A DNA stretch of 64,000 nucleotides from Xiheimicrobium sp033763395 (GTDB lineage: Bacteria; Myxococcota; Myxococcia; Myxococcales; Myxococcaceae): positions 76,886-140,885 of the forward strand of contig JANRKQ010000129.1 of the NCBI GenBank assembly GCA_033763395.1. The letters are read 5' to 3'. Under the pieces are notes generated by a model. That model did no database searches. It saw only the letters and a program-made list of their open reading frames with translations, and had not been told where the DNA came from. A program made the position numbers and the translations under genes. Below, one piece after another: positions 47,778 to 56,894 of this stretch. Position 1 is the stretch's first letter; the number at the start of each line of letters is the position of its first letter.

Positions 47778-48863
47778 ATGCGACACATCCTGCGACATGG
47801 TCTCACGGCCGCTGCCATGCTGCTGCTCGCCTGTGGCGAGACGCAGGTGACCCAGGGGCCGCGCTGCCTCACCCTCAACCCGCCAGAGGGCGTCGAGCCG
47901 CTGTCGGTGAGCGCGCCGTCGCGGGTGTCGCTCTTCTTCTCCGTCGACACCTGTGAGGGGGCCCCGGTGGCTGGGCTGTCGCCCGAGGCCTTCGAGGTGC
48001 AGGAGAACGGCAAGCCGCTGTCGGCGCTCGAGAGCCGCCGCATGGTGCGCCCGAAGGGCCAGCGCTCCCGCATGGCGTCGACGCTGCTGCTCGACCTTTC
48101 GGGCAGCGTGCTGCGGGCCGGAGACTTTCCGGCGCTGAAAGAGGCTGCGCGCCGCTACGTCACCAGCGTGCTGGGCCCGAAGGACGACGGCCAGCGCCTG
48201 GCCATCCTCACCTTCGATGGGCGGGAGCGCCCGCAGGTGCTGGTCGACTTCACCGCCGACGCGGCCGTGGCGCTGCGTGGGCTCGACTCGCTCGACGCGG
48301 TGGAGTGCTCAACCAACGCCCAGTGCGCCGGCTTCGTGGACCGCAAGGCCTGCGCCGGGTGGCGCTGCGTCGATGACTCCACCAACCTGAACGGCGCGGT
48401 GGTGCACGCGGTCGATCAGCTCGAGGCCGCGCTCGCCGCCGAGACCCAGGTCGCCTGGAAAGAGGGCGCGCTCGTCGTCTTCACCGACGGCACCGACCAG
48501 GCCTCGCGCGTCAGCACCTTCGACATGCTCGAGCGCGCCTCGCGCTCCACGGTTCGCCGCTTCACCGTCGGCCTCGGCAGTGAGATCGACGACCAGGTCC
48601 TGCAAGCCCTGGGAAGCGACGGCTCGTGGCCGGTGGCGCGGGCCAACGGCCTGTCAGAGGCGTTCGATCAGATCGCCGCCCGGGTGACGGCGCGGGCGAA
48701 CCGCTTCTACCTGCTCGAGTACTGCAGCCCGAAGCGCTCGGGGCAGCACAGCGTGAAGGTCGTCGTACGCAGCACCACGGAGTCGGGCGAGACGCTCGTC
48801 GGAGGCCTCTCGCGCACGTTCGACGCGACCGGCTTCGCCAGCGGCTGCGAGCTGACCGAGTAG
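47778..48863 (+). CDS. von Willebrand factor A domain lipoprotein
   Basis: 361 residues from ATG 47778. Signal ends LLAC (Cys19). Residues about 100-320 form a vWA fold: STLLLDLSGSV gives the D-x-S-x-S metal (MIDAS) site, VVFTDGTDQASR the second Asp. A Cys-rich insertion (ECSTNAQCAGFVDRKACAGW) lies mid-domain and C-terminal Cys residues may close it. Likely a surface protein that binds a metal-dependent ligand. A -35/-10-like pair (TTGATC 47744, TAGGGT 47766) lies just upstream. Confidence 0.78.
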   Translation: MRHILRHGLTAAAMLLLACGETQVTQGPRCLTLNPPEGVEPLSVSAPSRVSLFFSVDTCEGAPVAGLSPEAFEVQENGKPLSALESRRMVRPKGQRSRMASTLLLDLSGSVLRAGDFPALKEAARRYVTSVLGPKDDGQRLAILTFDGRERPQVLVDFTADAAVALRGLDSLDAVECSTNAQCAGFVDRKACAGWRCVDDSTNLNGAVVHAVDQLEAALAAETQVAWKEGALVVFTDGTDQASRVSTFDMLERASRSTVRRFTVGLGSEIDDQVLQALGSDGSWPVARANGLSEAFDQIAARVTARANRFYLLEYCSPKRSGQHSVKVVVRSTTESGETLVGGLSRTFDATGFASGCELTE

Positions 48864-48937
48864 GCCGGCGCCACGTCGACGAATTGATACGCGCGCCGCG
48901 CTTGAGCCTTCGGCGCAACTGGGGCAGGTGGCGCTGC

Positions 48938-49711
48938 ATGACGACCCAGCTCATCGACGACATCGAGACGTCCCGTGACGGCGGCACCCTGGTGGTGAAG
49001 TTCGCCCGCCCGGCCAAGAAGAACGCCCTCACCATCGCGATGTACGAGCGGCTCAACGCCGCGCTCGCCGAGGCCGCCTCCGACGTGAGCGTGCGCGCCG
49101 TGGTGTTCGCCAGCACCGGAGAGACCTTCACCGCCGGCAACGACCTGGGCGACTTCATGCAGAACCCGCCCACCGGCGAGTCGTCGCCCGTCTTCCAGTT
49201 CATCTCGGCGCTGTCGACGTTCGAGAAGCCGCTGCTCGCCGCCGTCGATGGCAAGGCGATCGGCCTGGGCCTGACGATGCTGCTGCACTGCGACTTCGTC
49301 TACGCGACCGACCGCGCGAGCCTGGTGGCGCCCTTCGTCAACCTGGGGCTGGTGCCCGAGGCGGCCTCGAGCCTGCTCCTGCCGCGGTTGCTCGGGCATG
49401 TGCGCGCCGCCGAGGTGCTGCTCCTCGGCCAGCCCATCACGGCGGCGCAGGCCCACGCGTGGGGCCTCGTCAACGCGCTCGTGACGCCCGACCAGGTGCT
49501 GCCGAAGGCGCTCGCCACCGCGAAGCTGCTCGCCGAGCGCGCGCCCACGGCGGTGCGGCTGTCGAAGCGGCTGATGAAGGACGCGGCGGCAGTGAAGGCG
49601 CGCATGGCGGAAGAGGGCGCGCTCTTCGTGCAGCAGCTCCAGTCGCCCGAGGTGGCCGAGGCCATCGGCGCCTTCTTCGAGAAGCGCACGCCCGACTTCT
49701 CGAAGTTCTGA
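48938..49711 (+). CDS. Enoyl-CoA hydratase/isomerase
   Basis: 257 residues from ATG 48938; the frame is open upstream but the N-terminus here fits the family. The crotonase fold is seen in VVKFARPAKKNALTIAMYER, FTAGNDLGDFM (oxyanion hole) and AVDGKAIGLGLTMLLHCDFV. FVNLGLVPEAASSLLLPR places a Glu where enoyl-CoA isomerases/hydratases have their catalytic base. It acts on CoA esters in fatty-acid or amino-acid breakdown. Whether it is a hydratase or Delta3-Delta2 isomerase cannot be decided. Confidence 0.85.
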   Translation: MTTQLIDDIETSRDGGTLVVKFARPAKKNALTIAMYERLNAALAEAASDVSVRAVVFASTGETFTAGNDLGDFMQNPPTGESSPVFQFISALSTFEKPLLAAVDGKAIGLGLTMLLHCDFVYATDRASLVAPFVNLGLVPEAASSLLLPRLLGHVRAAEVLLLGQPITAAQAHAWGLVNALVTPDQVLPKALATAKLLAERAPTAVRLSKRLMKDAAAVKARMAEEGALFVQQLQSPEVAEAIGAFFEKRTPDFSKF

Positions 49712-49724
49712 ACGCGCGGCGCGT

Positions 49725-50324
49725 TCAGCGCTGGCCCAGCACCTGGACGACGGCGCTCCGCCCCCGGTGCCAGTCGCCCTCGCGCACCTCGCGCTCGAGC
49801 TCGTCACAGCGCTCGAGGGTGAGGCCGGTCAGCTCGGCGCGGAGGGCCGACGGCTCATAGAGGAGCTCGAGGTTCTTCGGACCGCCGGTGTCGAAGGCGA
49901 GCTGCCGGGGCGTGTAGGCCTCGAGCACGAAGAGGCCGCCAGGCACCAGCGCGCTGGCCACTGCGCCGTGGACCTTCGCGCGCACCCACGCTGGCAGGTG
50001 GCACCAGATGGACACGATGGCCCCCCAGCGGTTCTCACCGAGGTCGAAGTCGGCGAGGTCGGCCACCTGGGTCGTCAGCCGAACGCCGCGCTCCTGGGCC
50101 AGGCGGGCGGCCTTCTCGAGGCCGATGGGCGAGAGGTCGACGGCCGTCACCTCGAGGCCGAACGAGGCCACGTAGACGGCGTTGCGGCCCTCGCCCTCGC
50201 CCAGACACAGCACGCGGCCGCGCAGCCGCGGCGCCACCTCGCGCAAGAAGTCGTTGGGGTCGGTGCCGTAGGCGAAACCGGGCATCGTGTAGCGCTGGTT
50301 CCAGAACTCGCGTGGGTCGGCCAT
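49725..50324 (-). CDS. Class I SAM-dependent methyltransferase (TehB-like)
   Basis: 199 residues from ATG 50324. The cofactor site is VLCLGEGEGRNAVYVA, then EVTAVDLSPIGLEKA, the standard motif I and post-I. The start DPREFWNQRYTMPGFAYGTD is typical of TehB/UbiE-like methyltransferases. The C-terminal part (SIWCHLPAWVRAKVHGAVAS, GGLFVLEAYTPRQL) matches the family. Substrate unknown. It lies 40 bases downstream of the DAG-repeat lipoprotein gene on the same strand. Confidence 0.8.
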   Translation of the reverse strand: MADPREFWNQRYTMPGFAYGTDPNDFLREVAPRLRGRVLCLGEGEGRNAVYVASFGLEVTAVDLSPIGLEKAARLAQERGVRLTTQVADLADFDLGENRWGAIVSIWCHLPAWVRAKVHGAVASALVPGGLFVLEAYTPRQLAFDTGGPKNLELLYEPSALRAELTGLTLERCDELEREVREGDWHRGRSAVVQVLGQR

Positions 50325-50364
50325 GGCGCTTGTAGGTTCAACCACGTCCTCCGGCGGGCTTCAC

Positions 50365-51447
50365 TCACTCGATGCGGCCGAGCACCTGACCGACGGAGGC
50401 CGGCGAGAGCCGCCGCGTCGAGCCGGGGCGTCCCGTGATGGCGGGGCCGGCGGCGCCGGGCTGTGCGCCCGACGGAACGCAGGTGCCCGCCGAATCTCCA
50501 CCGGGCTGGCCGAGCGCGCCGCCCGGGCTCGACGTGCCGCCGAAGCCGAGCGGCATCGAGCTGCCGCCCGTCGTGCGCTGCCCGACCCGCCCGGCCACTC
50601 CGGAGCGAACGCCGTTGTCCTGGCCGCAGAAGGCGAGCTCCTGTGCGTTCGACAGCGGCGTCGCGGGCTCTCCGCCACGCCCGGCCGGAACGCCCGCCCC
50701 ACCTCCGCCGCCAGCGCTCAGGTTGCAACCGGAGTAGCCGGTTCCACCACCGCCGCCGCCGGCGATGAGCCCTCCGGGCCGCACCGTCACCTCGGCGTCG
50801 CCGTCGATGAACAGGGCAGGGCCTCCCGGGGCTCCGTCGCGGCTGCAGGGCCTGGGGTTTCCACCCGAGCCACCGTTGCCCCCGCCGCCACCGCCCCCGC
50901 CGGCTCCGATGACGGCGCCGGCCACCTCGACGCAGACGGCTCGCGCGCCGACCACGCTGATGGCAGGGCCGCCATCGAGGGTTCCCCCGATGGTCGAGCC
51001 AGCGGGCACCACGAGGCGCAAGACGCCGCCGTCCGCGATGAACCCGTAGGACGTCGAGAGGGTGAAGGGGTTCATGCTCTCGGTGAGCTCGTACACCGCA
51101 TCGACCGGGAGCCCGAGGCACGGCGGGCCCGCGTCGAACGGGAGGCCGGCGTCGAAGGGCGCGCCCGCATCGACGATGCTGGCGTCGGGCCCACCCGCGT
51201 CGACCACCGTCCCCGCGTCCCGGGGCCCTGCGTCGACGGTCGTCCCTGCGTCCCGGGTCCCCGCGTCGATGGAGCCAGCGTCGGCGGGCAGCCCCGCATC
51301 AACGCGTCCGGCGTCAGGGCGCGGCCCTGCATCGAGGCGGCCAGCATCGAGGAGCGGCCCGGGAGCCAGCAGCAGGTCGTCGTCGACGACCTCGGAGCGA
51401 CCGCACCCAGCGCAGACGAGGCAGAAGACGACGAATCCAGAGCGCAT
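50365..51447 (-). CDS. DAG-repeat, glycine-rich lipoprotein
   Basis: 360 residues from ATG 51447. Signal ends VCAGC (Cys15). Residues 33-110 hold about fourteen DAG units (RLDAGPRPDAGRVDAG and similar), a linker pattern common in myxobacterial lipoproteins. A domain near 112-180 has strand-like YELTESMNPFTLSTSYGF. The C-terminal half is Gly-rich with AGGGGGG runs between Pro/Ser loops, like a polyglycine or beta-helix shell. Probably a surface protein. Function unknown. Confidence 0.65.
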   Translation of the reverse strand: MRSGFVVFCLVCAGCGRSEVVDDDLLLAPGPLLDAGRLDAGPRPDAGRVDAGLPADAGSIDAGTRDAGTTVDAGPRDAGTVVDAGGPDASIVDAGAPFDAGLPFDAGPPCLGLPVDAVYELTESMNPFTLSTSYGFIADGGVLRLVVPAGSTIGGTLDGGPAISVVGARAVCVEVAGAVIGAGGGGGGGGNGGSGGNPRPCSRDGAPGGPALFIDGDAEVTVRPGGLIAGGGGGGTGYSGCNLSAGGGGGAGVPAGRGGEPATPLSNAQELAFCGQDNGVRSGVAGRVGQRTTGGSSMPLGFGGTSSPGGALGQPGGDSAGTCVPSGAQPGAAGPAITGRPGSTRRLSPASVGQVLGRIE

Positions 51448-51874
51448 GGGCACGATTCTGGGGCCGGCCCTGTGAGTTGCACCTTCGTTGGTACCTCGAC
51501 TTCGAGTCAGCTGGAGAGCTCGTTCGGGGCCTCATCACCCGGCAGGTCGGGGCGGACGCGTGAAGCGGAGGGCTCCACCGCGTGTGTGACCGGCCCGCAT
51601 CGACGACCACCGACCCGCCGCGGGGCCGATGCTCAGCGCCGGTGTGCTGAAGGGTGGTTGGTCGAGTCTGTCTCGGTGGGGCCGAGGGTCGTCTCCGACG
51701 AGCCGTCAGGCCCTTCGTCGAGTACGTGTCGGCCCATCATCACGGCGGTGACTCGCTGGCCTGCGCCGGCTGAAGACAGACGGAAGGGGGCACGGTCGGG
51801 CGTTTCCCCAGCGCCACCGGACCATCCGCCTGCTCGGAGCCTCGTGGCCGCCGGGAGTGCACCGGCCGGTCGAG
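51448..51874. other. Gene-free stretch
   Basis: No frame has a credible start and product. It lies between the start of the minus-strand lipoprotein gene and the stop of the coiled-coil gene. No long inverted repeat or T-tract noted. Confidence 0.4.
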
Positions 51875-52480
51875 TCAGCGCGTCATCACCTGCGTCTCGA
51901 GCACCGCGAGGCCGATGAACTTGCGCGCGGTGCTCAGGTCGTTGTTCGAGAGCGCTGCGCGGGCGCTGCGCACGTAGTCGAGAGCTGCGCCGGTGTAGCT
52001 GGCCTCGGCCGCGCGGAGTGTCTCGGCGACCGCCGCGCTGCTGGCCCCGCTGGCGAGCTGCTGGTCCGCGAGGATGAGGCCGCGGGTGACGGCCTCGGTG
52101 CGGGCCTTCTGCTCGGCGGCCTTGCGCTCGGTGTCCTTGCGCTGCTCCTCGCGCTCGTTCACCACGCGCTTGAGCGTGGCGAGCTCGTCGGCGGTGCGCT
52201 CGAGCTCCTTCTGCAGCCCCTCCACCTTCTGGGCCTGCTTCTCGAGGTCGGCGGTGCGGGCCTCGAGCTCCGAGAGGCGCTTCTTCAGCGGCGCCACCAC
52301 CTCTTCGGTGTGGGCGGCCAGATCGACGAGGCGGGCGCGCAGACGCTCGACCTCGGCGGCGTCGGCGGGGCGGCCAGCGGCTCCGGCATCTGGACTCCCG
52401 CCGTCGGTGGGCCGGGGCACGCCGGCGTCAGGGGCAGCGGCGACGAGGAGCGCGACGACCATGGCAACCATGACCGTCAT
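51875..52480 (-). CDS. Secreted coiled-coil protein
   Basis: 201 residues from ATG 52480. Signal MTVMVAMVVALLVAAAPDAG, then a Pro/Gly/Asp linker. Residues about 40-140 are heptad-rich (LRARLVDLAAHTEEVVAPLK, LEARTADLEKQAQKVEGLQK), ending with a helical domain (AETLRAAEASYTGAALDYVR). Probably periplasmic, helix-bundle or scaffold. Divergent from the 52517 gene by 36 bases. No family recognised. Confidence 0.65.
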   Translation of the reverse strand: MTVMVAMVVALLVAAAPDAGVPRPTDGGSPDAGAAGRPADAAEVERLRARLVDLAAHTEEVVAPLKKRLSELEARTADLEKQAQKVEGLQKELERTADELATLKRVVNEREEQRKDTERKAAEQKARTEAVTRGLILADQQLASGASSAAVAETLRAAEASYTGAALDYVRSARAALSNNDLSTARKFIGLAVLETQVMTR

Positions 52481-52516
52481 GATGCCCGAACCGGTGGCCC
52501 GGGCTACCGTGTCGGC

Positions 52517-52924
52517 ATGCCCATTCTCACGGTGGCTGGGGCGTTGATCGCGATGTCGGGCTTCGCGCTCTTCATGGTGCTCCTCTTCTCGAGCGGCGGG
52601 CTGGCGAAGTCCGAGCAGTTCCGCGTACTGGGAGAGCTCGCCGCGGGCCGGCACGGGGCGCCGAAGCGGCTGCTCCTGTTCTTCGCGGTGCCGACGGTGC
52701 TGTTGGGCATGTGCACCAGCTTCGCGGGTGTGGCGGCCCAGGACGCTCAGGTGCGACGACAGTGCGTGGCGCGGTGCGAGAAGGAAGGCTTCCCGTCGGG
52801 GCGAATTGGGCCGTCGAGTGCCCGCGACGAGAAGAGGCCGGAGCGAGCGGCGTTCGTCGCCTGCCACTGTGAGGCCCCCGGTCGGCCAGCGCTCGAGCTG
52901 CGCGCCGCTTCGCTCGGCCCCTGA
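52517..52924 (+). CDS. Small membrane protein with cytoplasm/periplasm Cys cluster
   Basis: 135 residues from ATG 52517. Two hydrophobic segments: about 4-25 and 52-72. The C-terminal part has QCVARCEKEGF and ACHCEAPGR, four Cys in CxxxC and CxC pairs that could bind metal or form disulfides. No recognised family. Its short divergent region is shared with the secreted coiled-coil gene. Confidence 0.55.
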   Translation: MPILTVAGALIAMSGFALFMVLLFSSGGLAKSEQFRVLGELAAGRHGAPKRLLLFFAVPTVLLGMCTSFAGVAAQDAQVRRQCVARCEKEGFPSGRIGPSSARDEKRPERAAFVACHCEAPGRPALELRAASLGP

Positions 52925-52985
52925 CGGCGCGAAAACGCGTCGCGCCACACGAACGTGCTGACTTCGAGGTGGCGCTGCCGCCACA

Positions 52986-55127
52986 ATGCGCCCGGTGAGC
53001 GCTGCGTATGAGGTGTGGCCCGGCGTCCCGTACCCGCTCGGGGCCACCGTCGATGCCAACGGCGTCAACTTCGCCTTCCCGTCCGAGTCGGCGACCGGCA
53101 TCACCGTCTGCCTGTTCGACCCCCTGGATCCGCGGCGCGAGCTCGCCCGGCTGCCGCTCCTCGACCAGACGCACCACGTCTTTCACGGCTACGTGCCCCA
53201 CCTGAAGGCCGGCATGCTCTACGGCCTGAGGGTGGACGGCCCCTGGGCGCCCGAGCGGGGCCTGCGCTTCAACCCCAACAAGCTCCTCGTCGACCCATGG
53301 GCGCGCGCCGTGAGCGGCAAGCCCGACTGGCAGGCGCCCCTCATGGGCCACGTCGTGCACCACGGCAAAGAGGTGCTCGACGCTCGCGACTCCTCTGCCG
53401 GCGTGCCGCGCAGCGTGCTGGTGCGCGACGCGTTCGACTGGGGGAACGACAAGTCGCCCGGCGTGCTGTGGCGCCGGGCCGTCGTCTACGAGGCGCACGT
53501 CAAGGGCCTCACGCAGCGCCACCCCGACGTCCCGCCGCACCAGCGCGGGACCTACGCGGGGCTCTCGCACCCCGCCGTCATCGAGCACCTGGTGAAGCTC
53601 GGCGTCACCAGCGTCGAGCTGCTCCCCGTGCACGAGTGCGCGCCCGAGGGCTTTCTGCTCGAGAAGGGCCTCACCAACTACTGGGGATACAACACGCTGG
53701 GCTTCTTCGCGCCCGACCAGCGCTTCTCGTCGGCCGGGAGCCACGGTCAGCAGGTCACCGAGTTCAAGGCGATGGTGAAGGCGCTCCACGCCGCTGGCCT
53801 CGAGGTGCTGCTCGACGTCGTCTACAACCACACCTGCGAGGGCAACCAGCTCGGGCCCACGCTCTCGTTCCGCGGGCTCGACAACCCCACCTGGTACTGG
53901 CTCGACGACCGCGACCGCTCGAAGTACCGCGACTTCACCGGCTGCGGGAACTCGCTCGACGCGCGGCAGCTCGAGGTGAACAAGTTCATCGCCGACTCGC
54001 TGCGCCACTGGGTGACCGAGTTCCACGTCGACGGCTTCCGCTTCGACCTCGCCACCACGCTGGCCCGCTCCGGCACCGGCGAGTTCGACCCGCGCTGCGA
54101 CTTCTTCGCGGTGCTCCACCAGGACCCGGTGCTCTCGCGCGTGAAGCTCATCTCGGAGCCATGGGACGTGGGGCCCGGCGGCTACCGGCTCGGCGGCTTC
54201 CCGGCCGGCTTCGCCGAGTGGAACGACCGCTACCGGCAGACGGTGCGGCGCTTCTGGCGCGGAGACGCAGGCCAGGTCGCTGACCTCGGTTACCGGCTGT
54301 CGGGCTCGAGTGACTTCTTCCGGCTCTCGGGGCGCCGGCCGTCGGCCAGCATCAACTACGTCACCTGCCACGACGGCTTCACCCTGCGCGACCTCGTATC
54401 GTACGGCCGCAAACACAACGACGCGAACCTCGAGGGCAACCGCGACGGCACCGACGAGAACCACTCGTTCAACCACGGCGCCGAGGGCGACCCGGCCGAC
54501 CCGCGCGTGGCGGCGGCCCGCGAGCGCACCCAGAAGAACCTCGTCGCCACCCTCTTGCTGTCGCTCGGCACGCCGATGCTGCTGGCCGGCGACGAGCTGA
54601 ACCGCACCCAGCGGGGCAACAACAACGCCTACTGCCAGGACTCGGAGCTGTCGTGGGTCGACTGGGCGCTCGACGAGCCCGGGCGGCGGCTCCTCGAGTT
54701 CACCCGGCGCTGCGTGGCGCTGCGGGCCTCGAGCCCCGTGCTGACGCGGCGTAACTTCTTCCAGGGCCAGACGCTCGACGACTCGCGCTTCCGCGACGTG
54801 GTGTGGTTCCACCCGTCGGGGCGTGAGTTCGAGCGCGGCGACTGGGAGAACCCCGAGCTGCGGTGCCTCGGCATGTTCCTCGGCGGCGACGCCATCGGCA
54901 CCCGGGACCCGAAGGGCGTGAAGATCGTCGGGCAGTCGCTGCTGGTGTGGCTCAACGCCGGCCCTCACGACGTCGAGGTGCGGCTCCCGCCACGTTCGTA
55001 CGGCGAGGCCTGGTCGCTGGTGCTCGAGACGGCGACCGACGAGGCGCGTGCGATGACGGTGGCCTGCAACGGCGGCTGCGTCGTGCCGTCGAGGAGCCTC
55101 GTGGTGCTCGCGCTCGCCAGCCCCTGA
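52986..55127 (+). CDS. glgX: Glycogen debranching enzyme (isoamylase type)
   Basis: 713 residues. GH13 enzyme that cleaves alpha-1,6 branches of phosphorylase-trimmed glycogen in the cytoplasm. N-terminal carbohydrate-binding fold (YPLGATVDANGVNFAFPSES), then the barrel. Catalytic Asp in GFRFDLATTL, catalytic Glu in LISEPWDVGPGGY, transition-state Asp in CHDGFTLRDLVSYG. NHTCEGN and TNYWGYNTLGFFAP are GlgX signatures. No other glycogen gene is adjacent. Confidence 0.95.
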   Translation: MRPVSAAYEVWPGVPYPLGATVDANGVNFAFPSESATGITVCLFDPLDPRRELARLPLLDQTHHVFHGYVPHLKAGMLYGLRVDGPWAPERGLRFNPNKLLVDPWARAVSGKPDWQAPLMGHVVHHGKEVLDARDSSAGVPRSVLVRDAFDWGNDKSPGVLWRRAVVYEAHVKGLTQRHPDVPPHQRGTYAGLSHPAVIEHLVKLGVTSVELLPVHECAPEGFLLEKGLTNYWGYNTLGFFAPDQRFSSAGSHGQQVTEFKAMVKALHAAGLEVLLDVVYNHTCEGNQLGPTLSFRGLDNPTWYWLDDRDRSKYRDFTGCGNSLDARQLEVNKFIADSLRHWVTEFHVDGFRFDLATTLARSGTGEFDPRCDFFAVLHQDPVLSRVKLISEPWDVGPGGYRLGGFPAGFAEWNDRYRQTVRRFWRGDAGQVADLGYRLSGSSDFFRLSGRRPSASINYVTCHDGFTLRDLVSYGRKHNDANLEGNRDGTDENHSFNHGAEGDPADPRVAAARERTQKNLVATLLLSLGTPMLLAGDELNRTQRGNNNAYCQDSELSWVDWALDEPGRRLLEFTRRCVALRASSPVLTRRNFFQGQTLDDSRFRDVVWFHPSGREFERGDWENPELRCLGMFLGGDAIGTRDPKGVKIVGQSLLVWLNAGPHDVEVRLPPRSYGEAWSLVLETATDEARAMTVACNGGCVVPSRSLVVLALASP

Positions 55128-55133
55128 CGGCGC

Positions 55134-55715
55134 TCAGGGCTCGAACGAGAACCCCTTCGTGCAGTCCACCTTCGCGGCCTGGCAGAACCAGCCCTGCACG
55201 GTGGGGAAGGCCATGAAGTCGTAGTGGTACTTCTGGCCATACGAGCTGAAGATCTCGGCGCCCGCGGGGATGTCGGCGATGGCGCGGAAGAGCACGAAGG
55301 GCGGCTCGCAGATGGTGTCGATGGCCGCGTTCTGGAAGCCGGTCTCGACGCCGTTGACGAGCCGGGGCGCGAAGTTGATGCGCGTCACCTGCCCACCGAA
55401 CTCGCTCCCGTCGACGTAGCGGTAGGGCGCCAGCGTCTCCATCGCGCACTTCTCGAGCAGCACCACGTAGCTCGAGTCCTTCACGTCGGGGCCCTTCTTG
55501 AGGCGCCCGCCGTAGTGGCCGATGACGTCGCCCTTCTCGATGCGCACCTTCGCGAACAGCCCCAGGCCTGCCCCCGGAATCTGGGAAGTCCGGGCCTCGG
55601 TGCGCGCCTCGAGCGCGGGGTCGACGGGCAGGGTGCGCACCGGCTCGCGGAAGAAGAGGTACAGCGCGCCGTAGACGAGGCCGATGCCGAGCAGGACTCC
55701 CACGATGCGGCGCAT
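55134..55715 (-). CDS. Membrane-anchored SET-domain protein
   Basis: 193 residues from ATG 55715. A hydrophobic segment at 4-21 (IVGVLLGIGLVYGALYLF) would place the rest outside the cytoplasm or anchor it. The SET domain follows: GAGLGLFAKVRIEKGDVIGH and YGGRLKKGPD, then TRINFAPRLV where lysine methyltransferases have the N-H-S motif, and GAEIFSSYGQKYHY for the C-terminal E-x-x-x-x-Y pattern. The key His/Ser is not conserved, so activity is uncertain. C-terminal GWFCQAAKVDCTKG carries two Cys. Convergent with glgX. Confidence 0.65.
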   Translation of the reverse strand: MRRIVGVLLGIGLVYGALYLFFREPVRTLPVDPALEARTEARTSQIPGAGLGLFAKVRIEKGDVIGHYGGRLKKGPDVKDSSYVVLLEKCAMETLAPYRYVDGSEFGGQVTRINFAPRLVNGVETGFQNAAIDTICEPPFVLFRAIADIPAGAEIFSSYGQKYHYDFMAFPTVQGWFCQAAKVDCTKGFSFEP

Positions 55716-55886
55716 GGCTGACCGTCTTAGCAGGCGGGTGCCGACGCACCCGGTCCATCGAATGGGACGGCCCGCGCAATCTGGCTTGTCGGCGCGCGTC
55801 GAGGTCGGCATCGAGAGGGCCGTGGGGCAGACGCTCGGGGGCGACGCTGGAATCGTGACGCCGAGCAGGTAAGAGGACGAACCGTC

Positions 55887-56894
55887 GTGGGTACTCCGCT
55901 GCTGTGGGCAGGTTTTCTGGTGGGCGTGGTGACGGTCATCGTCATCGACCTGCGGCTTTCGGGCGGGAAAGAGATCACCCCCCGCAAGGCCGCCGCGTGG
56001 ACGGGCGTGTGGGTCTCGCTGTCGCTGGCCTTCGCGGGCCTGCTCTGGTTCCTCGGCGGCACCGCGCCGGCAGGCCGCTTCTTGACGGCCTACGTCATCG
56101 AGTACGCGCTGTCGGTCGACAACCTGTTCGTCTTCATCGTCGTCTTCTCGTTCTTCAAGGTGACGAACCGGGCGCAGCACCGGTTGCTGTACTGGGGCAT
56201 CGTGGGGGCGTTCCTCTTGCGGGGCACGCTCATCTTCCTGGGCGCGGCGCTCGTCTCGCGCTTCTCGTGGGTGCTGTATTTCTTCGGCGCCGTCCTCCTC
56301 TTCACCGCGTGGAAGCTGCTGTTCGGCAACGCCGAAGACGACGAGGTCGACCCCGAGAACACCGCGGTGTTGCGCTGGGCCCGCAAGGTGCTGCCGGTGT
56401 CGGCGAAGAACACCGACGACAACCACTTCACCACCCGCGAGGCGGGCCGCTTTCAGTTCACGCCGCTCTTCCTCGTGCTGCTGGTGGTCGAGTCGACCGA
56501 CGTGCTCTTCGCGCTCGACTCGATTCCGGCGGTGTTGAGCATCAGCCAGGACCCCTTCATCGTCTTCAGCTCGAACGCCTGTGCGATTCTGGGCCTGCGC
56601 TCGTTGTTCTTCCTGGTGTCGTCGCTGATGGACAAGTTCCGCTACCTGAAGCTCGGGCTGGGCGTCATCCTCGCGTTCGTGGGGCTCAAGCTCATCGTCG
56701 AGACGGCGTTCCACGACGTCGTCATGCAGCACGAGGTGGCGCTCATCGTGACGTCGTTGGGCGTCATCGCCGGCACGCTGACGGTGTCGATTCTGGCGTC
56801 GGTGTTCATCAAGCCCTCGACGGCCGAAGACGCCGCGGCCCCCGCGCCTTCGCTCCCGACCGGCCCCGCGACCGCCCCGAAAGACCCACCCTGA
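55887..56894 (+). CDS. TerC/Alx-family membrane protein
   Basis: 335 residues from GTG 55887, after AAGAGGACG. Nine or so membrane segments. The signatures VIEYALSVDNLFVF and VVESTDVLFALDSIPAVLSI carry the conserved acidic residues that bind metal in TerC/Alx, linked to tellurite tolerance and manganese export at alkaline pH. A Pro/Ala-rich tail ends the protein. The stop overlaps the apaG start by one base (TGATG). I looked for a yybP-ykoY manganese riboswitch in the leader and saw none. Confidence 0.88.
   Translation: MGTPLLWAGFLVGVVTVIVIDLRLSGGKEITPRKAAAWTGVWVSLSLAFAGLLWFLGGTAPAGRFLTAYVIEYALSVDNLFVFIVVFSFFKVTNRAQHRLLYWGIVGAFLLRGTLIFLGAALVSRFSWVLYFFGAVLLFTAWKLLFGNAEDDEVDPENTAVLRWARKVLPVSAKNTDDNHFTTREAGRFQFTPLFLVLLVVESTDVLFALDSIPAVLSISQDPFIVFSSNACAILGLRSLFFLVSSLMDKFRYLKLGLGVILAFVGLKLIVETAFHDVVMQHEVALIVTSLGVIAGTLTVSILASVFIKPSTAEDAAAPAPSLPTGPATAPKDPP

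Noticed and set aside
55717..55886. Manganese (yybP-ykoY) riboswitch upstream of the TerC gene
   Set aside because: The expected conserved internal-loop sequence and paired stems are not visible.
55134..56732. A 532-codon minus-strand frame ending in the SET domain
   Set aside because: Only the last 193 residues read as a protein; the upstream part is antisense to TerC and has no signal or domain, so the start was placed at 55715.
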